Of a stretch of DNA of 13,320 bases, positions 1 to 5,996 are shown one piece after another (positions within the stretch are counted from its first letter, which is position 1; each line of letters opens with the position of its first letter). The notes below the pieces were generated by a model. That model made no database searches, was not told the DNA's origin, and saw nothing but the letters and a program-made list of their open reading frames with translations. The translations under genes were made by a program, and so were the position numbers. Origin of the DNA: Candidatus Roizmanbacteria bacterium CG06_land_8_20_14_3_00_34_14 (GTDB taxonomy: Bacteria > Patescibacteriota > Microgenomatia > UBA1406 > GWC2-37-13); NCBI GenBank assembly GCA_002779665.1, contig PEVZ01000051.1, positions 1-13,320 of the forward strand, in the 5' to 3' direction.

Positions 1-65
1 TGCTCATAATTGGATTAGAAAATACTGAAGGCTTTTCAAGCTTTAAAAATAATCTTACGGATTAA
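1..65 (+). CDS. 3' end of an unidentified protein (partial, low confidence)
   Basis: One + strand frame is open from the window edge to a TAA at 63-65 and reads LIIGLENTEGFSSFKNNLTD, which looks protein-like. The gene would begin outside the window. It would converge on the DinD-like gene, with about 30 bp between the two stop codons. Twenty residues are too few to name a family, and an open frame of this length could arise by chance, so this is a tentative call. Confidence 0.3.
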   Translation, partial: LIIGLENTEGFSSFKNNLTD

Positions 66-96
66 TGCCCCGAAAGTCAACAGGAATTATATTTTG

Positions 97-912
97 TCAT
101 TCAATCAACTTCAATCCTCTCGCATTCAGTTTGGTTATAACTTTTTTACCTGTTCGTTTTTCTAGTTTGCGTTTGGCTGTACCCGCAATCGCCCCACCCT
201 CTCTGGCGACTTTTTTATTTTCTTCAAAACTTTTCGGGTCGATTTTCTTTGAGATTTCGGTAGTGGAGACTTCGGCTAACATGTTTAAAACTAATTCTAA
301 ATTCGTCATGTTGTCACGCAAGTTTTCTTTTTTCAGGTCTTTATATTTTTTATAATCTTTCGTTTTCATTCCCGCCCAGGCAAAAGTAATCTCATCGGTT
401 AAAATAGCAAAATCAATACTGGTTTTTACACCCCTGTTTTCCCATTCATCAGTCAGTTCTTTTCTAATCTCTATACTTTTCAATCGTTGATTTATCCAAT
501 TTTTTGAATAACCTCTCTTTAAATAAAAACGCATTGCCCTCTGAATTGCTTTTTCCGGATCCTCGGATTCTTCTATTCGTTCATAACCAACCCGAGCCAA
601 CCAAAGCTTAAACGGTTCAGCATTTGGAGATGGAATAGATTGAATTATTCGTAACATAACTTCGGTATCAGCAACATCTGTTATTCGCATTTTTCCATCT
701 GTAGCCATCATTTTCAAACCGTTACATTTTGTAACGGTTTCAATTGACCCCTCGTCTATGAGTCGTTTCTTAAAAACTCTCCAATAAACCTGAGGATTAT
801 TGCTCCCTGTCAAAACAGAGATTACGTCCACCACAGAGAAATACCATTTTTCCTTTTCCTCATCCCAAAGTCTTCTGATTTTCTGACCTTTAAAAATCGC
901 AGTCTTTTCCAT
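97..912 (-). CDS. DinD-like / Bro-N family protein
   Basis: A 271-residue protein, almost the length of E. coli DinD (about 274). The first ~110 residues look like a Bro-N domain: the start MEKTAIFKGQKIRRLWDEE, then FSVVDVISVLTGS, VTKCNGLKMMATDGKMR and TDVADTEVMLRIIQSIPS. The C-terminal half carries the DinD-type signatures LTDEITFAWAGMKTKDYK, KENLRDNMTNLELVLNMLAE and EGGAIAGTAKRKLE. E. coli DinD is SOS-induced and antagonises RecA. Bro-N proteins also occur as phage antirepressors, so the cellular role here is inferred, not shown. I see no membrane segment. The ATG at 912 is the only sensible start, with a TATAAT box 8 nt upstream and no Shine-Dalgarno sequence. A decayed second copy lies just upstream at 1093-1214, so the family has been duplicated locally. 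Confidence 0.8.
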   Translation of the reverse strand: MEKTAIFKGQKIRRLWDEEKEKWYFSVVDVISVLTGSNNPQVYWRVFKKRLIDEGSIETVTKCNGLKMMATDGKMRITDVADTEVMLRIIQSIPSPNAEPFKLWLARVGYERIEESEDPEKAIQRAMRFYLKRGYSKNWINQRLKSIEIRKELTDEWENRGVKTSIDFAILTDEITFAWAGMKTKDYKKYKDLKKENLRDNMTNLELVLNMLAEVSTTEISKKIDPKSFEENKKVAREGGAIAGTAKRKLEKRTGKKVITKLNARGLKLIE

Positions 913-920
913 AATTTAAT

Positions 921-926
921 ATTATA
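921..926 (-). promoter_or_regulatory. -10 box of the DinD-like gene
   Basis: TATAAT reads on the minus strand from 926 to 921, followed by 8 nt and then the ATG at 912. Transcription would start within one or two bases of the start codon. No good -35 hexamer is visible at the usual spacing, and no LexA-type box was recognised. Confidence 0.4.
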
Positions 927-959
927 ATATTTGTTTAATTTATTATTTCTGGTTGTTCT

Positions 960-1050
960 GTCATTCACGCGGAGGCGGGAATCCAGACTTTTCTGGATCC
1001 CCGTCTTCCAGCCTTCATCAAGACTACGGCCGGCAAAGCACGGGGATGAC
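960..1050. repeat. REP-like compound palindromic element
   Basis: A 91-bp element that begins GTCATTC and ends GGGATGAC, so its ends are GTCAT and ATGAC. Inside are nested arms: ATCCAG/CTGGAT around a short loop, and ATCCCCGT/ACGGGGAT over a longer distance. The segment GGCGGGAATCCAG followed by CTGGATCCCCG matches a dispersed palindromic repeat widely seen in bacterial intergenic DNA. It is far more GC-rich than its surroundings. It lies between the intact DinD-like gene and the remnant copy, and ends 4 bp before the 26-bp palindrome. Confidence 0.75.
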
Positions 1051-1054
1051 GTTG

Positions 1055-1080
1055 ACTTCGATGTATCGATACATCGAAGT
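1055..1080. repeat. 26-bp perfect palindrome, copy 1
   Basis: A perfect 26-bp palindrome with half-site ACTTCGATGTATC. Symmetry ends exactly at both edges. An identical copy lies inside the helicase gene at 2803-2828. This copy is intergenic, directly after the REP-like element and before the DinD-like remnant. Confidence 0.9.
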
Positions 1081-1092
1081 ATATTCATTAAA

Positions 1093-1214
1093 TTATTTTA
1101 TCAACTTTAATCCTCTTGCATTCAGTTTGGTTATCACTTTTTTCCCTGTTCGTTTTTTGAATTCAGTTGGTGACATTTTGTCACTACTTCATTTACTATC
1201 TTGGCACGATCGTA
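1093..1214 (-). pseudogene. Remnant of a second DinD-like gene
   Basis: The minus strand from 1152 to 1093 encodes RTGKKVITKLNARGLKLIK and a TAA stop. This is identical to the C-terminus of the intact DinD-like protein except for its last residue. Just upstream, 1190-1164 encodes EVVTKCHQL, which matches the internal ETVTKCNGL of the intact protein, about 200 residues away from that C-terminus. The junction near 1153-1163 is out of frame. The remnant therefore joins two distant parts of a paralogue after an internal deletion of several hundred bases. The extension to 1214 (YDRAKIVN) is in frame with EVVTK but its homology is uncertain, and a stop lies a little further upstream. Confidence 0.7.
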
Positions 1215-1273
1215 AAAAGATAGTAAAAAATATTATTTTGTGAAGCGGAACCATGATCAAGATTGTGCATTAC

Positions 1274-1302
1274 GTTACACCTTAATGTTACGGTGTAACA
1301 TT
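1274..1302. promoter_or_regulatory. Two overlapping inverted repeats upstream of the helicase gene
   Basis: GTTACACC (1274-1281) pairs with GGTGTAAC (1292-1299), and AATGTTA (1284-1290) pairs with TAACATT (1296-1302). The two pairings cannot form together. They lie immediately upstream of the putative promoter of the helicase-nuclease gene, where a protein-binding operator would be expected. No known regulator site is recognised. Confidence 0.4.
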
Positions 1303-1306
1303 ATTT

Positions 1307-1339
1307 TTGAAAATCATTATCCAATATTTTTGCTATGAT
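1307..1339 (+). promoter_or_regulatory. Candidate extended -10 promoter of the helicase gene
   Basis: TGCTATGAT at 1331-1339 fits an extended -10 box (TGn followed by TATGAT). TTGAAA at 1307-1312 could be a -35 box, but the 21-nt spacing is long. The -10 hexamer overlaps the first ATG of the frame (1335). If this promoter is real, transcription would begin at about 1346-1347, exactly at the third in-frame ATG. Confidence 0.4.
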
Positions 1340-4300
1340 GTCTATCATGAGCGACTACGTTTTAAATAAGGAACAACTACAGGCGGTGAAATATAATAAG
1401 GGACCACTTTTGATTATTGCCGGGGCGGGAACGGGAAAAACCTCGGTCATTGTTGAAAAAATAAAATACCTGATTAAAAAAAAGTTAGCCAAACCGGAAC
1501 AAATTCTTGCCCTTACTTTTACTGAGAAGGCGGCTACTGAGATGGAAGAACGGGTTGACCAAGCGATGCCTTACGGATATTTTCAAATGAATATCTCTAC
1601 ATTTCACTCATTTGCTGACCAAATCCTAAAAGAAAATGGATTTCAAATCGGTCTCTCACCAAATTACCGGCTGATGACTGAGGCAGAAACTATATTACTT
1701 TTGAAACAAAATATCTTTCTTTTCAAACTTAAGTACTTCCGCCCGCTTGGCAACCCAAATAAATTTCTCGAGGCGCTCCTTCAACACTTTTCAAGACTCA
1801 GAGATGAAAATATATCACCGGAAGACTATCTAAAATGGTCAAAAAAGTTACAAGTTACAAGTTACAAGCTACAAGCTAAAGATCTTGAAGGGCAAATTGA
1901 TATAAACAAATATATAGAGCTATCTCAAGCCTACCAAACTTACCAAAAGCTTAAACTAAAGGAAGGATTGATGGATTTCGGTGATCTTGTTTATTATGTC
2001 TTACGCCTATTTAAAAACCGACCAAATATTTTAAAAAAATATCAGCAACAATATCCTTTTGTCCTCGTTGATGAATTTCAGGATACTAATATTTCTCAGT
2101 ATCAACTGATTAAACTATTGTCTCCGACTAAAACAAACCCGGAGTTGACTGTTGTTGGTGATGACTCTCAAGCTATCTATAAATTCCGTGGAGCCTCGGT
2201 TTCCAACATAATCAACTTTATAAAAGATTATAAGAAGGCAAGGCAAATAACTTTAAAGAATAATTATCGTTCCAATCAAACCATTCTTGACTCAGCTTAT
2301 AAATTAATTAAAAACAATGACCCTGATACGTTGGAATTCAAACTCGGCATTTCCAAAAATTTAATTTCCACCAAACCCGTAGAGACGCAAAATATTGCGT
2401 CTCTACAAAAATCACAAATCAATTATTATCTGGCCGATTCTTCCGAAGAAGAATCCGATCACGTCGCCAAACAAATTTTAAAATTATCAAAATCCTACAA
2501 ATATTCCGATTTTGCCATCTTAGTTAGAGCTAATAACCATTCAGAACCTTTTGTCAGGTCTCTTGTCCGAGCTGGAATCCCCTATCAGTTCTTGGGACCG
2601 GGGACTCTCTATAAACAACCCGAAGTCAAAGACCTGATTGCCTATCTTAGGATACTTTATAATCTGGAGGACTCCCCATCCCTTTTCCGCCTCCTGTATA
2701 TGGATATATATAGTGTTGATAAAAAAGATGTTTCTTTACTCCTCACTTTTGCCAAAAAAATCAACCAATCACTTTTTAATTCAATAGAAATTTATCTCTC
2801 ATACTTCGATGTATCGATACATCGAAGTGGATATGAAATTTATAAACAGAATATCCCACTTTTAAAATCTGAAACAAAAGATAAACTGCTTAAGATATAT
2901 CAGATGATTATCAAGCATCTTGGACTTTTGAAAACAAACACGGCTGGACAAATTATTTATTCTTTTTTGGAAGAATCAGGTTTATTAGATATTCTAACAA
3001 ACTATAAAACCGAATCTCAAGAAAAAGTGGTCATAAATATTTCTAATTTTTTTAATAAATTAAAGATGTTTGAATCTGAACATGAAGATGCCTCCGTATT
3101 TGCGGTTGTTGATTTTATCAATATGAGTATCGAAATGGGTGAGTCTCCGTTAATATCGGAAACTGACATAACATCATTTAATGCTGTCAACATTTTAACC
3201 GTTCACTCAGCTAAAGGTCTCGAATTTCCTGTCGTATTTTTAGTAAATCTGACCGAGGAACGTTTTCCGACCCGTTATAAAAAAGAGATAATTAGCATTC
3301 CAGAAGCTCTTATTAAGGAAATCTTACCAACTGGGGACTATCATATCGAAGAGGAACGTCGCTTATTTTACGTTGGATTAACTCGTGCCGAAGATCAGGT
3401 ATTCTTGTCTTCTTCAAAATTTTACGGAGAAGGAAAAAGAATTCGAAAAATTTCCCGTTTCGTAATAGAAACTTTAGGCGAAGAAATAATTAATCAACAG
3501 TTAAACATTAAAAAAGAACAGAAATCCCAGTTAACAATTTTTGATTTTAAAGTTACCAAGCAACCAAGTAACCAAGTAACCAAGCTACCAAGTAACCACT
3601 ACCCCCTACACCCTAACTTCTCCTATTCCCAACTTAATTCCTACAAAACCTGTCCCCTTCAATATAAATATCTATACGTTTTGAAAATTCCTACTCTGCC
3701 AACCGCCTCCGCTTCGTTTGGAACCACTATTCATAAAACTCTTCAGAATTTTTACAACGAATTTATCAAAAATAAAAAAATAAATAAAATTAAACTGATA
3801 AAAATTTTTAAAGAAAATTGGATTCCAACAGGCTATTCATCAAGGGCTCATGAAGAACGAATGAAAAAGGAAGGAGAGATGATTTTGAATAATTATTTCG
3901 ATAAATATCATAATTCTTCACTAAATATTTTGGGGTTGGAGAAACTATTCAAAATCAGAATTTCCGAGGATATATTTTTAAGTGGCAAGATCGACCGGAT
4001 TGATAAATTGAAAAATAATGAAATTGAAATTATCGATTATAAAACAGGAAAAAAGCCGGCGGAACGTGAGTTATTAAAAAATATGCAGCTAACTATTTAT
4101 AGTTTAGCAGCTCAAGATAAAAATTCCTACAATAAAAAATTAGCTGATATTAATTTAACATTTTACTATCTCCAGACTCCTGAAAAAATTACCCTTAAGA
4201 AAAATATGGAAGATTTATCTAAAACAAAAGATGAAATAATTCAAATAGTAACAGAGATAAGAAAAAATGAATTTAACCCCAATCCTGGAAGACATTGTGA

Positions 4301-4340
4301 TTTTTGTTCGTTTAAAATAATCTGCGAAGCATGGAAATAA
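1335..4340 (+). CDS. UvrD-type helicase fused to PD-(D/E)XK Fe-S nuclease
   Basis: A 1001-residue SF1A DNA helicase with a C-terminal nuclease, resembling AddAB/AdnAB subunits and probably acting in double-strand-break processing. Helicase motifs are complete: Walker A AGAGTGKT (29-36), LTFTEKAA, STFHSFA, Walker B DEFQDT (246-251), GDDSQAIYKFRG, NNYRSN (around 309-314), TVHSAKGLEF (622-631) and EEERRLFYVGLTRA (672-685). The nuclease part has GKIDRID (D887) and DYKTG (D901, K903). C773, C988, C991 and C997 give the spacing of the 'iron-staple' [4Fe-4S] nucleases (AddB, Cas4). The start could be ATG 1335 or ATG 1347; the upstream -10 box favours 1347 (MSDYVLNKEQ). Four foreign-looking repeat tracts are translated at residues 171-181, 349-357, 490-498 and 739-754 without breaking the frame. 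The family call is firm; the exact pathway is inferred. Confidence 0.95.
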   Translation: MMSIMSDYVLNKEQLQAVKYNKGPLLIIAGAGTGKTSVIVEKIKYLIKKKLAKPEQILALTFTEKAATEMEERVDQAMPYGYFQMNISTFHSFADQILKENGFQIGLSPNYRLMTEAETILLLKQNIFLFKLKYFRPLGNPNKFLEALLQHFSRLRDENISPEDYLKWSKKLQVTSYKLQAKDLEGQIDINKYIELSQAYQTYQKLKLKEGLMDFGDLVYYVLRLFKNRPNILKKYQQQYPFVLVDEFQDTNISQYQLIKLLSPTKTNPELTVVGDDSQAIYKFRGASVSNIINFIKDYKKARQITLKNNYRSNQTILDSAYKLIKNNDPDTLEFKLGISKNLISTKPVETQNIASLQKSQINYYLADSSEEESDHVAKQILKLSKSYKYSDFAILVRANNHSEPFVRSLVRAGIPYQFLGPGTLYKQPEVKDLIAYLRILYNLEDSPSLFRLLYMDIYSVDKKDVSLLLTFAKKINQSLFNSIEIYLSYFDVSIHRSGYEIYKQNIPLLKSETKDKLLKIYQMIIKHLGLLKTNTAGQIIYSFLEESGLLDILTNYKTESQEKVVINISNFFNKLKMFESEHEDASVFAVVDFINMSIEMGESPLISETDITSFNAVNILTVHSAKGLEFPVVFLVNLTEERFPTRYKKEIISIPEALIKEILPTGDYHIEEERRLFYVGLTRAEDQVFLSSSKFYGEGKRIRKISRFVIETLGEEIINQQLNIKKEQKSQLTIFDFKVTKQPSNQVTKLPSNHYPLHPNFSYSQLNSYKTCPLQYKYLYVLKIPTLPTASASFGTTIHKTLQNFYNEFIKNKKINKIKLIKIFKENWIPTGYSSRAHEERMKKEGEMILNNYFDKYHNSSLNILGLEKLFKIRISEDIFLSGKIDRIDKLKNNEIEIIDYKTGKKPAERELLKNMQLTIYSLAAQDKNSYNKKLADINLTFYYLQTPEKITLKKNMEDLSKTKDEIIQIVTEIRKNEFNPNPGRHCDFCSFKIICEAWK
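1846..1878 (+). repeat. 7-bp tandem repeat inside the helicase gene
   Basis: Three AGTTACA units, one AGCTACA and a partial AGCTA, about 4.7 units in all. They encode KLQVTSYKLQA (around residues 171-181), in the region between motifs Ia and II (domain 1B). Gain or loss of one 7-bp unit would shift the frame. Confidence 0.85.
2379..2406. repeat. 28-bp palindromic repeat inside the helicase gene
   Basis: The arms GTAGAGACGCAA and TTGCGTCTCTAC (12 bp, perfect) flank a 4-base AATA centre. They encode VETQNIASL (residues 349-357), between the YRS motif and the next conserved block. The arm resembles the dispersed GTAGAGACGC palindromes familiar from cyanobacterial and other bacterial genomes; that resemblance is from memory. 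Confidence 0.85.
2803..2828. repeat. 26-bp perfect palindrome, copy 2 (in coding sequence)
   Basis: Identical over all 26 bp to the copy at 1055-1080, with half-site ACTTCGATGTATC. It is translated as part of YFDVSIHRS (residues 490-498), in the region expected to form helicase subdomain 2B. The flanking bases differ between the two copies, so the repeat unit is the palindrome itself. Confidence 0.92.
3550..3597 (+). repeat. Six 8-bp tandem repeats in the helicase-nuclease linker
   Basis: Exactly six 8-bp units (AAGTTACC, AAGCAACC, AAGTAACC, AAGTAACC, AAGCTACC, AAGTAACC), consensus AAGTAACC, 48 bp or 16 codons. The encoded peptide is VTKQPSNQVTKLPSN (residues 740-754). It lies between helicase motif VI and the SYKTCP start of the nuclease domain, so it probably forms a flexible linker. 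Confidence 0.9.
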
Positions 4341-4349
4341 CAGCTATAG

Positions 4350-4355
4350 TATAAT
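4350..4355 (+). promoter_or_regulatory. -10 box of the GT2-like gene
   Basis: TATAAT lies 9 bp after the helicase stop codon and ends 6 nt before the ATG at 4362. A transcript starting about 7 nt downstream would be leaderless. No -35 hexamer is evident. Confidence 0.45.
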
Positions 4356-4361
4356 ATCCCT

Positions 4362-5843
4362 ATGGCGAAACGACTTATTATGACAAGATTTTTCCAAAGA
4401 CTGATGGAAATTATCGTTCCTTTGAGCTCCTGGTTTTTGATAACCCTTCCGCTTTGGTTATCACCTTTTCATCCAGCTTTAGTTGCCTATTTTATAATTG
4501 CTTTTGATCTATATTTCTTTTCTAAATCAATGTCGACTGCTTATGCCTGTGTAGTCTCCTATAACGAGATTCTTTTTCATAACACAATAAAATATGCCAA
4601 AAAGTTGAAGAAAATAAAAAATTATGAATTTTTAAAACATTTTATACTTATTCCTAACTATAAAGAGCATCTACACAAATTAGAAGAAACAATTGATGAA
4701 TTAATAAAAAATGACTATCCGGATAAAAATAGCCTTTATCTCATTCTTGCTTTTGAAAAACGAGAAGAAGAAGCAATTGACAAAAGTCAATTAATTAGTA
4801 GAGAATATAAAAAATATTTTAAAAAAATTATTTCTTGTTATCATCCGTTGGCAACCAATGAAGAGCCGGGAAAGGCCAGCAATCAGACATTTGCGGCAAA
4901 AATTGTAGATGAGTTTGTAATGAAATATAATTTCGATAGAAAAAATGTTTTGATTACTATATGTGATGCTGATAGTAAATTACCAAAGAATTATTTTTCT
5001 TATCTAAGCTTTGAATATTTGAAGGACAAAAATAGGTTATTTCATTTTTATTGGGCGCCGGTTTTGCTTTACAATAATTTTTGGCAACTTCCTTTTATGG
5101 TCCGAATGCAGGCAACATTATCTTCAATACTCCGACTGGCATTTTTATCTCAAAAAGAAAATCTGATTCAAGTTTCTACATATTCGACCAATCTTTGGTT
5201 GCTTAAAAAAATAAATTTTTGGGATACAGATATTATTCCAGAAGATTGGCATGTTTTTTTTCAGGCGTTCTTTACTTTTGGTGGAAAGGTAAAAACAATA
5301 CCACTTTTTACGATTGTCAATGGCGATGCAGTATTTTCAGGTGGGACGATGAAAACCTTAGCTAATCGCTATGAACAAGAAAAACGTTGGGCTTGGGGAG
5401 TGACTGACGTCGGATATGTCTTAAAAAAATTTTTTCAAACACCTAACATTGATTTTTGGGCAAAATTTAAAAAGATAGCTTTCATAATTGAAACTCACCT
5501 TTTTTGGCCGACGTCTTTTTTTATTTTAACTATTAGCGCATCTTTGCCACCCTTAATCAATCCTTCATTTAGAAGGACTGTCCTTGGTCTACTTTTACCA
5601 AAACTATCGGCTCTAATATTGACCTTGTCTTCCGGTATGTTAATCCTGTATATTTATTTAGATATAAAACTTAGGCAAAAAGTAAATATGAAAACAAGTT
5701 TTTCAAATCTACCTCTACTGATAGTCCAATGGTATTTATTACCGGTTGTGTCTTTTTTCTTTTCTTCCCTCCCGGCCCTTGATGCCCATACTCGAATATT
5801 ATTAGGAAAAAAGTTAGAATATAAAGTGACCGAGAAAGTATAA
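4362..5843 (+). CDS. Membrane glycosyltransferase, GT2-like
   Basis: A 493-residue inner-membrane glycosyltransferase, likely transferring sugar from a nucleotide donor to a surface glycan or lipid. Two N-terminal membrane segments (about 18-35 and 38-56) precede a cytoplasmic GT-A domain. Visible motifs are HFILIPNYKE (start of the domain), the DxD-type ICDADS (D202, D204), the acceptor-side PEDWH (E294, D295), and QEKRW (339-343), the QxxRW signature of processive GT2 enzymes. At least three hydrophobic segments follow (about 372-395, 405-433 and 450-473), then the tail LPALDAHTRILLGKKLEYK, familiar from related bacterial GT2 proteins. The ATG at 4362 is preferred over M7 because of the TATAAT box 6 nt upstream. 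It lies 21 bp downstream of the helicase gene but appears to have its own promoter. The substrate cannot be told from sequence. Confidence 0.87.
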   Translation: MAKRLIMTRFFQRLMEIIVPLSSWFLITLPLWLSPFHPALVAYFIIAFDLYFFSKSMSTAYACVVSYNEILFHNTIKYAKKLKKIKNYEFLKHFILIPNYKEHLHKLEETIDELIKNDYPDKNSLYLILAFEKREEEAIDKSQLISREYKKYFKKIISCYHPLATNEEPGKASNQTFAAKIVDEFVMKYNFDRKNVLITICDADSKLPKNYFSYLSFEYLKDKNRLFHFYWAPVLLYNNFWQLPFMVRMQATLSSILRLAFLSQKENLIQVSTYSTNLWLLKKINFWDTDIIPEDWHVFFQAFFTFGGKVKTIPLFTIVNGDAVFSGGTMKTLANRYEQEKRWAWGVTDVGYVLKKFFQTPNIDFWAKFKKIAFIIETHLFWPTSFFILTISASLPPLINPSFRRTVLGLLLPKLSALILTLSSGMLILYIYLDIKLRQKVNMKTSFSNLPLLIVQWYLLPVVSFFFSSLPALDAHTRILLGKKLEYKVTEKV

Positions 5844-5996
5844 GAAATTCCAAGAAACAATAAACCAAGTATTCCAAGCAATAACCAATTACCAATAAAT
5901 CAATATTTTAGAACTGTTTGGTTTATTGATTTTTGAATATTGTGATTTGTTTGTTCCTTGATATTTGGTTATTGATTATTATTTTGTTATTTTGTT
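5844..5996. repeat. Mirrored low-complexity repeat block
   Basis: The gap between the two glycosyltransferase genes is made of AATAACCAA-type units. In the left half they read on the + strand; in the right half they read on the - strand. Exact pairs are CAATAAACCAA (5858-5868) with its complement at 5918-5928, and CAATAACCAA (5879-5888) with its complement at 5965-5974. Because these pairs cross, the block is not one simple hairpin. It may act as a terminator for the upstream gene. It runs right up to the next start codon. The units resemble the AAGTAACC tandem at 3550-3597. Confidence 0.65.

Noticed and set aside
721..735. GTTAC-ATTTT-GTAAC palindrome, with a similar GTGAC-ATTTT-GTCAC at 1170-1184
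   Set aside because: Both encode the conserved VTKC of the DinD-like gene and its remnant, so their similarity is explained by homology rather than by an operator.
822..1088. Minus-strand frame overlapping the DinD-like start and the repeats
   Set aside because: It overlaps the better-supported DinD-like gene and runs through the repeat elements; no domain.
953..1243. Open frame on + strand encoding CHSRGGGNPDFSG and TSMYRYIEV
   Set aside because: It is a translation of the REP-like element, the 26-bp palindrome and the antisense of the DinD-like remnant; not a gene.
1846..3597. CRISPR array
   Set aside because: The repeats are 7-8 bp tandems without spacers; no repeat-spacer pattern or cas gene is present.
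5654..5895. Two short minus-strand frames near the end of the GT2-like gene
   Set aside because: They are antisense to a well-supported membrane glycosyltransferase and contain no motif.
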